From: Glandiceps talaboti
Lineage: Eukaryota > Hemichordata > Enteropneusta > Spengelidae
Direction: 5' to 3'
NCBI RefSeq assembly: GCF_964340395.1
Contig: NC_135563.1
Coordinates: 21,164,151-21,224,150, forward strand
DNA: 60,000 nucleotides
Under the pieces are notes generated by a model. It saw only the letters and a program-made list of their open reading frames with translations, made no database searches and was not told the origin of the DNA. A program made the position numbers and the translations under genes. Positions 29,672-42,100 of the stretch are shown one piece after another; position 1 is the first letter of the stretch; every line of letters starts with the position of its first letter.

Positions 29672-30576
29672 TCACTATTCAGACAATAACCAACTTTCAA
29701 ACCTACACTACTTTTTCCTATATCAAAATTGAAAATAACCCTGGCTTTGGCAGTCTTTGCTAACAATAGAAAACAACTTGTATCTCATTGCTAAGATATG
29801 ATATGATATCAACAATAAAATATTTGTATTTTTATACATTGATTACATGTGTTAAAAAACTAACACTGATTGTTTTCATAAAGTACTCGTTAGTAATCTA
29901 CTCAAAATACACTTCTTTCTTTTTTTTTATATCAGCTTTTCCTGAGTTTTTGATTGTTCATCTTATTTCAGTTCCCTGGAGTAGCTAGTTTGATCAACTC
30001 TTTGTCATTGCACTTTATATACCTTGTAACTAAATAACATTGGATTTGGGTGTAGGTCATTCAAGATATTAAGGTTGAACTTAAATGCTTCTCACACCGT
30101 GGTTTGTTGATATCAAGGGATATTGATGGTCATCTCTTGTTCTTGAATGCAGACATAAATTGAAATTCTTATTTTCAAATCATGGTTTGTTGACATGATC
30201 CAGCATTATTTTACTTCACTTTCATTTACTATATTAGTTCTTATATTCCACCCCCCCCCCCCAAAAAAAAAAAACCCCACATTTTATTTGCCTTCATTTT
30301 TCTATTTTTTTGAATTCTTAATTTTACATTTTCCAATTTTTTTCTTTGTTTTTTTCACGATTATCATTAAAATAAAGATCCACAGCACTGTTGCATTTTA
30401 TTGCTGATTAAGAAAAAAACTAATAAATACCAACTTATTATGAAATGGCTGTAACACTAGTTTCTAATTTAAAGATAAAAATGTTAAGTGGGAAATGAAG
30501 TCTGTTTAACAATGAATGTCAGACCAGGAACATGCAAGACTAATGAAGGTTTAACCTAATATATATACTGTACTGT

Positions 30577-30773
30577 AACCTAGATATTTTCACTACTACA
30601 AAACTTTGCAATTTTACAGTCTTCAGCTAGTTCTCAAAGACTAATTTTCACTAATTACCAGACTGGTACATTGTGTTCATGTACAAGAAAGCATTTTAGT
30701 CATTACTTATTTTTGCGTTTTTGTTTTCCAGCGAAATTAGCAAAAATAAGTCTTTTGAGAAAATTTCCAGGTT
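30577..30773 (+). mobile_element. MITE-like dispersed element, copy B
   Basis: About 197 bp, with ends AACCTAGATATTTTC and GAAAATTTCCAGGTT that are inverted repeats of each other (13 of 15). The interior matches copies A and C (AATTTTACAGTCTTCAGCTA, CCAGACTGGTACATTG, TTCATGTACAA, AAAAATAAGTCTT). It is non-coding. It may lie in the SLBP 3' UTR. Confidence 0.85.
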
Positions 30774-30782
30774 CACAGTATT

Positions 30783-31090
30783 GTGTACTAAGTCTGTATT
30801 GTAACCCAACCAAAATAAATAATACAAATAACATTAGGGTTAGGGATGTTAAGAGTACCCACCACGACAAGACTCAAGTACTCTGGTTCCAACATTTATG
30901 TTGTGTACCCTAGTCTGTTTTGCAACCCAAACAAAGTAACATTAGGGTTAGGAATGTCAGAGTACCCACCATACCAAGACTTGACATGCACTGGACCCAA
31001 CATACATGTTGTGTAACCTTAGTTTGTTCTGTAACTCCACACAAATTGAAGGAAACAAGTAACGTTCAGGTTAGGAATGTCACAGTACAG
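30783..31090. repeat. tandem repeat, about 115-bp unit, about 2.7 copies
   Basis: Recurring blocks are TTGTGTAC/TGTGTAACCTTAG, TGTAACCCAA, AACATTAGGGTTAGGNATGT, AGTACCCACCA and CCAACATNNATGTTGTGTA. Copies begin near 30783, 30900 and 31011, and the third is diverged and truncated. Confidence 0.8.
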
Positions 31091-31449
31091 ACTTTGTTGA
31101 TTAAATAAGTATTTCAGGCTTTAACTAATAGCATGGCAAGTTGGGGGACCAGTACCCTTCAGATCAATGGTATGGTGCAACCATTACATGTATTAGTGTG
31201 AATTCATATGCAAACAAAGCTAGTATCCTATTTAATGTAGTCTTTCCTATTTGGGTACATAAACCACTTATTATCAATCACATTTGAATAGAGAGTACTG
31301 GGTATGATGAGTGTTAATTATCTCTGACTATTCTACCATATAACAGGTCCAGTTAACACCTGAATATCATAATGTGAGGACAAGCCCCATTTCCCTAACT
31401 AACACAATATCTAAGAAGATCATAATTATTTCACAAATTAACATAATAT

Positions 31450-32883
31450 CTAAAGATCATAATTGTCATTCTTCAAACATTCATCTAAATTAAATTCATC
31501 AATAAAGTTCTTGCTGTTTACACCAGTAGTTGTGACAGTGATATTTTCAGCTTGAGGACAGCTGACTTGGCCATGTTGGTAGTCATATACTGTAGTATTA
31601 GTATTAGCAACTCTGCATGCCTCCATCAATGTCTGCATCACATCAGATGAGTCTGCCCACTGTGAAACATTCTGGTTAGGATCAGTAGGGTAGCTAGTGA
31701 TGCCAGTCAATGTAAGGTCCTCCTGTGAATTTGGTGGAGTGAGGTAACCAGAATTGTCTATCTCTGGATCATCAACATCCATCCTGGCCTCAGTACAAAC
31801 AGATTCTGTACTCTCAGATGATGTGTCACTGTACAACAAATATTGTCTAGAAATAAAAGTAAAACACTGAGTCAATACATGTATGATCAAACTTGATTGC
31901 ATGAAAACAACACTATCATTTGCCATTACACTTTAATATTAAGTTTTAGTACATGCATTGCGCCCTCCCCTCATCAGTTCAATCTGATTTCCGACCTTTG
32001 ACCTTCACCAATATTTTAGTCCAACTGTAAATTGTGGTCTAGAAATTACTTTGACCATAGCCCCTCCACAGGTCTATGCTTTGACATGAATAAATCAATG
32101 GATATTAATATTTTAATTGTGGTCTATTTTTAGAAGATAGTATCAACTTGTTCCATCTAGCAAATAGTTTACAAAAGCAATAATTCAATTAAAATGTTTA
32201 ACATATCTTAAACACAATCTGAATAAAATTTTACATCAAGACTGAAAATCTGTAAAACACGGTTGGTTATGGAGACGCTAATTTCCCTACCCTACTTTGC
32301 TGTCATCAAACTGCACATTTTCAAATGCAAATACTTTAGAAGGTAGTTGCCAATCATTTCAAACATCAAGCCATACTACACTTTGCACATCTACCACTAA
32401 CCATGACCTGTGACCTTTGACACAAACTCACCTTCCACCTCCAGCACCGATGGGGCAACCTGAATCGGTAGAGTCATCATTTTCATTCCATTGATGTAGT
32501 TTTTTCTTCCATAGTTTTATCTGACAATCCCATGACCTTCTGCTTGCTACTTGGTACTTATTAGGTGTTCTTGGGTGAACTTTAGCTCTCTTGGACCTAA
32601 ACATAATAAGTACACATAAACTTTGTTAAAAGGTACAAACCTATGCAAATCAATGTTATGTTTAATTAATATGAATAATCGATATCTCTAATAACTATAA
32701 AGATATGTACCAACCATACACATACACCAACCATGTATGCACATCTAGAATACACTTGAAATACAAAGTGCACATGTCACACACACACACACACACTAAA
32801 CCTAAATATTAACTTCGAAGTTCAAACATACACATATACATAGAGACACAGGAGACATATACCAGACACACACACTGTGACAC

Positions 32884-32937
<54 letters not shown>

Positions 32938-33103
32938 CCTAAATATTAACTTTGAAGTTCAAACATACACATAATACATAAAGACACAGCAGACATATCC
33001 AAGAGATACACATACTTGCATGCATTTTCACATGTACAGACACACAAGGAGACATGCCTTTACACACACACACACACACACACACAGACAGACAGACAGA
33101 CAC

Positions 33104-33135
<32 letters not shown>

Positions 33136-36100
33136 CATACCTTGGTATTTCCTTGACATAGTTCCAATATGCTGATGTATTCTTGCCATAGTCAACTTGT
33201 TTTTGTCTTCTTGTTAACACTGTTTTGTCTGCCTCTGCTGGTTTCTTGGTTTTGTCTAGTTTGTTAACCCTAAAATTAATAATAATACATATATGCATAA
33301 GGTAAATGCAAAGGATGGCGGTATGTCATCGCTTGCTCACCCAAAAAGATGTTTGTATTAATTCTGCTCACACAAAGACATATTTGTATACTTTTTCTGG
33401 AATGTTAAATTTCAGAAGTTATATTTCCATGACAACTTGTGTGATTCGTTGATTTGATCTTTGACCTACCCATCATTCTTGTCAGCTAAGACGAGTTTCC
33501 TTTTTGCTAGTTGATTCTGTGCTTCATACTCCTCAACCATTGTACCCCAATCTTTGCTTTGTGTCTCTTCACTGTCTAGGTTTTCCTTCATTCTGCTCAC
33601 GCCTCTTGGACCCTCAGGTGTGTGACTGTTGGGATTTATCGATTGGGAGAAAATCATTAGTTAACAACAAATGATAAAAAAAACAAACCAAAAGTAACAT
33701 CTTTCTAAATCACTTTGTAAGTGTATTTAAAATGGTCATCAAATTTTTGCTGTTTTTGCTAGAAGTATTTGTTTAGTGTACAAGGAACCATGTCAAAGTA
33801 AGACAGGTTTACAATCTGTTCAAAGTTTAAAGGAAATCATATTCATTTCACTGGTTTACATGATGTGTTCTGTAGACTATATTTAAAATTTTGACCTTGG
33901 TCAATTTTTTTTTATAAATGCATAGGGCATCTGAATCATACTAAGACTTTCAAAAACGTTGTGCCATTTAACACACTTTATAATCAGCTGATGACATACA
34001 AGGTAGGTACAATGTAGAAACATCATGTATCACTCTGCTGTATGTGACAGAGACACAGCAATTGCTTAGTACGATATAATTGTGTATTTTCTATGTCTAA
34101 CTATGTGGTGTCAACTCACAAGGATAACTATTTGTGATCATAGTGACGTACACCATTTGTATTAGAAGGCAGACTGGTTTGTATGCAGCTACATGTAGCT
34201 GACTTACTCATTGTATGATGAACCAAGTGGTGGAAAATCTACACAGTTTGTCATGTACTTGGATTTAGACATTGATGATTCTACTGGTGACCAGGCTGGT
34301 CGTCTTTCCTGTGAATAACGATGGCATCGTCTGTAACACAAGTAGAAAGAGGAATGCAAAATTATTTGTCTGATTATGCTTAGGTCATCCTTTCTGAAAA
34401 GATAAAGGAATATCAGCATGTAATATGGGAAAAAAAATATTTTTTAAAATAAAGGCTGAATCTGCATATAAATATGGCAGGAGTCAGATTAAGATGACTG
34501 CTAGATTATGCTAGATGTCTTTGACCATGTAACATGCTCATACAGCACCTAAGAAACTGCAATTTTGACAGTATTACAGATGTTTTATTTCTTTATTTGT
34601 GAAAATAGTTGGTGTGTCGTTGATACACATTGGGCAGTGTCAACACACTGACTTGACGGGATTAAAATTAGCCTTTTAAGTGAGTTTCTTGTCTGACCAT
34701 TCTGGCTGTCTTTCTGTAGTGTTATAACACTAGGAAATGTAGACACATTGCGATTGCCTCTCTTTGACAAGTAAAGCAAGGGTTGAGAAATGAAGTGTTT
34801 GCTGAGAATTGTGTTCATTTGTATGACCATGTCAGTTGTTACTCTAGTACTATATATCCTTCATTGAATCTTAAGATCTCTGCCGCGTTGGCATTCAGAC
34901 TATAAGTCAGTTGTCATGCTGATCAGAAATGTTTTGATCTTATTCAGGACATCAAGAAAAGAAAGAAAAATTAAATGTTTACTTGAGGTATTTTTCTAGT
35001 CAGTACTTGTTCCATTTCATGCTTCCAAACATAAAAGTTGTGTTAGTAAATCATTGGTAATAGTAGCAATAACCAAATCTTTGTGTTATCCACCAAAGCA
35101 CTGCCGGGGTAATTATAGTAAAGCTTCTAACTAGTAGACAGGCTAGCCATTATTCTAGATGACCTCTGACCTCCAGCAGTATACTGATTTGGTAGACATG
35201 TAAAGGTATAGAAGCTGTTTTAATGAGCAACATGAGAGTTGTAATAGATTGCAATGAACACAATACAGGCCATAAAAGTCTAAGTAAATAGTACAAATAC
35301 ACTTGCAAATGAATCTTAACAAATCAGTAGCCCTCTAGTACCCAATCCTGCTTGTTGACCAACCTGAGGTTGAATTTGAATTGATGTTTGAAGAAATTTA
35401 AGATTCCAAGGGAAATTAGACCAATAACAGGGAAATTAGACCAATATCAGAGAAATTGATCAAACAGGTACTTCAAGACAATAACAAAGAGCACTTGGGT
35501 TCGGATATTTAGACATTTTTAATTATATGTTGTAATCACAACATCTCAAAAAAAACCCATCCAACCTATTGCTGTAACATTTTGATATTCTTATCATGAC
35601 AACCTGTGTTTATGTTTTTAATCTAGTGAAATCATCACAATTAATGCAAATTTGAAAGGAGGAAGAAAACTTTTAGACTAAGACCGGACCGGACACAAGT
35701 ATTTTGGTTTCTTTAAAAAAAAAGTACTATTAAAGTCCCTACAAATCTATATGTTGTCAGATTAATGGACATTTGTCATCAGGTAAAACATCTGGTCCAG
35801 TGTAAATAACATGGTGTAAAGGGGTGCAAGTACAAATAGCTGGCCTTCTAACATTCAATGGTAAAAGCAGTGCTTTGTAACATAAACGATTCACTGTTCA
35901 TCATTGTACACTGTCAAAGTCTAAATGACAGATACCCACTCAACCACTATCTTTACAACTTCAGGGTCAAGTGATTTTACTAGGTAGAAGATTTTTCAGT
36001 TACTCAGATGCTAGAAGGACAACTTTACGTATTCACTTTGAAAACTTTATTTTCCAGAGATATGATTTTCACTGGAAACACTTTTTTGATGTGTACATGG

Positions 36101-39100
36101 ATTTTGTTTACAAGGATTCACTCTTCCTTCGTACAATGTATAGGTTTAATTTCATTGCAACAGTAATGAAACACATTTCCAGGTGAAAATACACAATTCT
36201 AAACCAAGTGTTTTCTTACGAGTAGCAAGTTGGTAAAATCTACCCGAGTTCCCCAGGTGTTTTAACACATTTCCCACCCTAATGACATGAGGTGTGTACT
36301 ATATATAATATCCTTACCAGGTCCCATCCCATCCCATCCCATCCCATCCCAAAAAGATAGTTGTCGGTGGCAGAGTGGTTAAACCACTTGCCTCTTACTA
36401 CTGCAGTCAGGGTTCAAACCGATTCAGGGTTTGATTAAACTTTACCATGCTGTGTCAGTGAGTAAGGAGAGTTTCATTCAATTTGACTCTCCCAAACAAC
36501 GCAGGTTTTCCCCAGGCATTCCGGTTTCTTCCTGCATTAACACTGAACACATGAAGAAGGGCCCTCACTGGACTTCTTGGGAGACAAATGTTTATATACT
36601 TTAAGAACAATCCAGTGTAAATAAAGATTATCATTATTACCCCCTCTTACTTATGACACAAGGTATAGACACATAGTATATATTATATCTTTACCAGACC
36701 CATCCCTTCCTCTTGTTACTCTGGTTTGCAAACACTACATACACACCACCAGTATCATACAAAGTATATTTACTAAATGACAATGTGTGTTCTGTGGTCT
36801 CTCAAGACAGCTTATTTCTGTTAAAAAGCAGGAAATAGATATAACATTGTGAACTATATCATGTCAGAGCAGAAGCCAGGAAGTAGAACAACTGAAGTGA
36901 AAGAAGAAGGGGGATTAATGAGCCATTATCTTGTGAGAAAAGAATAGTGAATAGAAAAGATACAAGGTGTGTGCACCATTCAATAATGGCAAAGTGAAAG
37001 TAAACTTGTTTACACAGGAATGCAATCTAACTTTGACACTCACATGGAATGAATGTATGTAATTTACTCAGATTTCTATTTAAAAAATTCCCCATTAAAA
37101 TGATACATCTAAGTACTAACATAATTGACTGAATTTTATAAACATCTAATTTGAAAAGTGAAAGTGTGTTTTATTGTGTCAATACTATGGGTTTCAATAC
37201 TTAGTTCAACTCAAACACCACCTGAATACCATGGACTAGTAATATGCAACTAACCAAACATATCCATGTCTGTGCTTGCAACCAAGACAGACTGTGCGTT
37301 CTTATTCAGCTATATTTACTCCTACCTGTCACCATTCACTGGCTAGTGAGACAAGATATTAAGGAATATATATCAATTGTAAACAAAGTACAGAGCCAAT
37401 TGTCTAATAAATGAAACTGATATCCATCAACCCACAATGTATTCAATGTAAAATCAATGTTTACGAACAATTCTTAGGTAGAGAAAAAATCTGATGAAAT
37501 GCTGTCTGTTAACTAAAAACAATGAAATCAAGTTAGTAAAGAGAAGGGGAAATGTGGCCATACATAATAATTTTGTATACGAATTGTTGATAAAAGTAGA
37601 TTTTCTCTTCTTAGTAAAATAACAAATAATTTTAAATCATTCATTCAAAGTATTTACTAAATGAATGTGAAAATATGTGTTCTGTGGTCTCTCTGTGTGT
37701 ACTCAGTTTTTGAAATGTTACATTCTCTGGTTGGAATAGAAAGAACACTAATAGTCTTTGAAGGTGTGAAATGGACCAGATAATTAGGCTAGGGTCATCT
37801 ATCAATGAAATCCTTTCATTTTGTCCGACACCTGAGGATATCTTTCACCTGTTGAGATTTAGCCCATAAATACCATAGACTGGGCTGATTAACTAGCACT
37901 CTGGACTCTACTGACTATTTCACCTTACTATTATCACAAACGATAACACATGTGTATAGGGTCTGAGATGCAAAAAAACCCCCAAAAATAGACCCAACCC
38001 TGCGATGATTTAACTTGATAATAATTCATGTTATAGCTTGTGGATTTGGACAATTAGTCATTATTTCACCTATAGTCAAGTGTTACAATGGATTTGACAT
38101 TTGACCCTCACACTACTATCTCACCAAAGTAGGACTGGTAAATGTGAAGTGTTGATAACAGGTGAACAGTGTCAAAATGTACTCAGGGAGAAAAAAAAAA
38201 AATTAATTTTAGAGTGGAATAATTGACACACATGTGCAAGTGTAATGAAACTGTATGATTGTAAAATAACGTTTGGAATTGTGGGATTCTTCTCTACAAA
38301 GTGTGATATATGTAGATATTGACTAACAAGTATGAAGTATGTCAGTCAATTTTTTACCATAATAATTACAACATTTTTAACAAAATCAGTATTTTTGCTA
38401 TAAATTTCTATGGTATATCATTTTAGGCAAGTTGCCAATTGGCTGCAATATTTGAAGATTACAAACTTTGTTAGTCATGATTATGTGGTTCCTTTTACCA
38501 AAATGTTACCTTTTATGCCAGTCTATTAAAAGTGTTTTGCTTTCCTGGTATAGGGGAGGGGGTGTGTATAGGGGAGGGGGTGTCAAAGTATAATGAAATT
38601 TGACTTTGAGACGCTATTTTTATTATGTCGACATTTCAATAGCAATTTTCTTTCTTTAGATAAGAAAATGGCTGCCAACATGGATTCATTGAGTGTGTTG
38701 TAACAAGTAGTGTGAGTATTGGCTGAGTGCCCAGCTACAACTATTATGGCCCAGTACAGGTACCAACAACACTAGAACTATACACACACAAGTGACTACA
38801 TGTAGGTGTCTTTCATGCAGGTCAAGTGAAAAGTAACATTGTGGAATCAGAATTTGATCTGAGACAGTGCACACATGTTGACAGTTTTTATCCACTTGGC
38901 CTTCCATTTCAAATCAGTCATGAGTTCACCCTTCAATAGTCTTTAGACTAATTCCTATACAGTTGCCATGTTGGCACCCAGACTAGTCCTTAAGTATTTG
39001 TATGTTGTACTTATAAAGTACAATATATTCCCTTTACATTGCAGCATTTGTGACAAATCTGCTGTAAACCTAGATATTTCACCATTGCCGGCATTGGTAA

Positions 39101-42100
39101 ATTTTACAATTTTAGTCTTCATTCTCAAAGACGTATTACTAGACTGGTATTACTAGACTTGTACATTGGATTCATGTACAAATATGAATTTCAGTCAATA
39201 CTTTGCAGTTTTGTTTTCCCAATGAAATAAGCGAAAATAAGTCTGTAACGAAATTTCTAGGTTTATGACCAGAGAACATGTCCATGTATAACGCCATTCT
39301 ATACCAAACACAGACATTCATCAAAACAAAAACCTTATTTCTATTTTGTAAGCCATGATATAGAATAACAAAAACAAAATTACTAAGTTTAAGAGTTTTG
39401 CTTTTAGCAAAATGATGGCATTTTGAAAGATTAATTTTAAAACTTATTCAAATATTCCATTTGGCTTATCATTTTCAACTTTAAATTAAAGTTAAGTTTT
39501 ATAATTTTCTTTTGTTAAATTTAAAGACCAATTTACACTATGTTTACACCCAATTAGCAACTGACTGACTGGGGCCATACATGTACTTATATGCAAATTT
39601 TATTATATAAAAGGTTTGTTCAGTAGAATTTCATACAAATCATAAGATGAGATAGAATGATTATAAACTGTATGTTACTTATACATGTTATAAGTCTCCC
39701 TAATACACAGATTATGATGTCACTTCTTGCATGTATCAATAACATGCAGTCGTCCATGGCAACAAAGTCAACACTCATTAGTTCATTGTTGACAGGTGAA
39801 ATAGACAGGTTCAAGTTTACACTATATACCATGAAAACACTGACTTGTCATCTCATGTTGCCAAAACAACCATTCAACCAAACTCTCTCACACATTGTTA
39901 TTTTCTATATCTGGTTTTAGTAAGACTTGGTAAAATTTTAACATGTAGTCTACAGCTACCAAGCATGATGAAGCAGATGGAAGGCTTATCATAATTAGTT
40001 ACAACATAAAGCTGGGTTGTCACAGGGCGAGTGGTTAAACCACTTGCCTCTTACCACTGCTGTTGGAGTTCAAACATATTCAGGCTTTGATTAAATTTAC
40101 CACATTGCAAGTGAGAAGAGTGTCGTTCAGTTTGACTACTGGACAACGCAGGTTTTCCCTTGGTACTCCAGTTTCCTCCAGCATTAACACTGAACTCATG
40201 AGGGATGGCCCTCACTTGACTTTTTGGGAGACAAGTGTTTACTTATAAGAACTACCCACTGTCCAGTATAAATAAAGATTATTTCAAGCTTTTGTAAATG
40301 TAAGACATCATTCATGTGATAATTTGTACCACAGTCCTGCTATTACTAAAGTTGTTGAATCTATGATAGAGACAGTCTGGGTCTTTGTAATAAATTCAAA
40401 CAAAATTATTGAATGCAAAAGTCATAAGAACTTGTATAATTAAAATCATAAACTTCTATAACCTCAGGCAATTATTTATCAACAATTTATAATTTGTGCA
40501 TGCAATGACATCAGACAGAAATTACCCAGTTCAAATGTATCTTTTAAATGAATTTGATTTACATGTAACAATAGCATTGGCATTATCACTTGACAATCAC
40601 ACCAGGGGTCTAACCAAGCATAGTTTGCATGCACCGCCCCAGACACAAACATTGCCTCCCACCTGACTTCAACTAATTTCAGTATTATTTGGGATCATCC
40701 GATGTATTGTTTTCATTTTGAATGGTTGATAACACCTTTTTCAGATCGGTGCCTAGTACATGTGGCAGGCCCCAAATTTTGCCATAAACATCATTTGGAA
40801 AACAAAGCTGCAAAAATAAGTAGTGACTAAAATGCATTTTGAGAATCTATTTCCATAAAAATTGTGTGGAAAATACTTCATCAACTAAAACTTTAGATGC
40901 TGGGAGATTCTATAATGCCTGGGTATGCATTGTAAAATACTAATGTGACTTTGAGGTATGCAATACACTTGTAGAAAGGAGGTGTGTCAGAAATATGTGA
41001 AACTTGAATGTTGTGAATGATAGAAGGGATGAGAGGTATGCAATACACTTGTAAAAAGAGTGGGACATTGGAACATGTGAAAGCTGTGTGAATGGGACAG
41101 ACTGGATGACTACAATCTGGAAATAAACTATTGCACAATATTCATCTTCAGATGATAAATATATTCAAAATCGACATCATATCCTGTTTAGATAAACATC
41201 TGTGATACCATGTTCATCAACTTGTACAAATGGGATTGTTTTATGAAACCATGTTAGTCTCAATATTCTGTATGTAAGGAAGAAATTAACCAAGTTTGCA
41301 TTTACAATAACATTCTTTCACATTGGATATCAAACTGTTTCTGTATGAATTGTCTCTCAGTACATGTAGTCCAACCATACACACACCCTCATATCAGACC
41401 ATACACACTCGTATCAGACCATACACACTCGTATCAGACCATACGCACACTCGTATCAGACCATACACACACTCGTATCAGAGCTCCAAATTAACTTTTT
41501 TCTTTCAGAAAACGGTAGCCCAAGGATGGTGACCAACAGTCCTATATTCTTAATCTGAAAACATATTGTTGGAAATATGTGTGATATTAAAATACTTTCG
41601 TGTTTGTAAATCTTCCATCCTTTAAATCATTGTATAATTAACAGTAGCCCGAGCAGTCTACCAGCTGCAAATTGTGGTAGCCCCATGATCACAAGAATTG
41701 GTAATCTGTGGACACTGCTAGTATACAGCTAACATAATTTACAAGCTGTGTATTTTTCAGAGAAAATGTCTCATGCCCATATCTGAATAGCATGACACTG
41801 ATAGTGGAAGCATGGTGTTTTGGAAGCAAAGTATGTGAACAATGCATCTCCAATTCGTATAACATTTGGACTGAAACAAAAACCTTCTCACCAATATTTT
41901 ATAATAAACTGAGTTCAAAAATTCATTAATGTTATCTCTAAATGGTAACATTAAATCATTAAGTGATGGTTTTGTGTCGTCATGATGTGCATTTACACTT
42001 TTAAAAGATGAAGTCTTTGTGTTTTTACTGATCACTAACCATACAGGGTAAGATGTGTTAGGTTAGTGGGCTATGAAAGAGACTATCTGTACAGGGTAAC

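Larger units (their letters stand above)
28776..31449 (-). other. probable SLBP 3' UTR or downstream sequence
   Basis: Sequence 3' of the SLBP stop on the minus strand. Reverse-strand AATAAA signals lie at 30397-30402 and, in a stronger double form (AATAAAATAAA), near 28855-28865. If the latter is used, the UTR is about 2.6 kb and contains MITE copy B and a tandem repeat. The choice between sites cannot be made from sequence. A C12/A12 homopolymer pair sits at about 30250-30273. Confidence 0.35.

Noticed and set aside
30835-30846. Interstitial telomere repeat (TTAGGGTTAGGG)
   Set aside because: Only about two units are present, as part of a longer 115-bp tandem repeat, not a telomeric run.
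31450-31926. A stand-alone 158-codon gene at the SLBP 3' end
   Set aside because: It is SLBP exon 7 read through its upstream intron. The ATG at 31926 lies in intron, and the TTTCTAG acceptor at 31847 joins in phase to exon 6.
36380-36420. Functional tRNA gene
   Set aside because: A and B boxes are present, but no cloverleaf can be closed and the sequence continues into a SINE body repeated at 40012.
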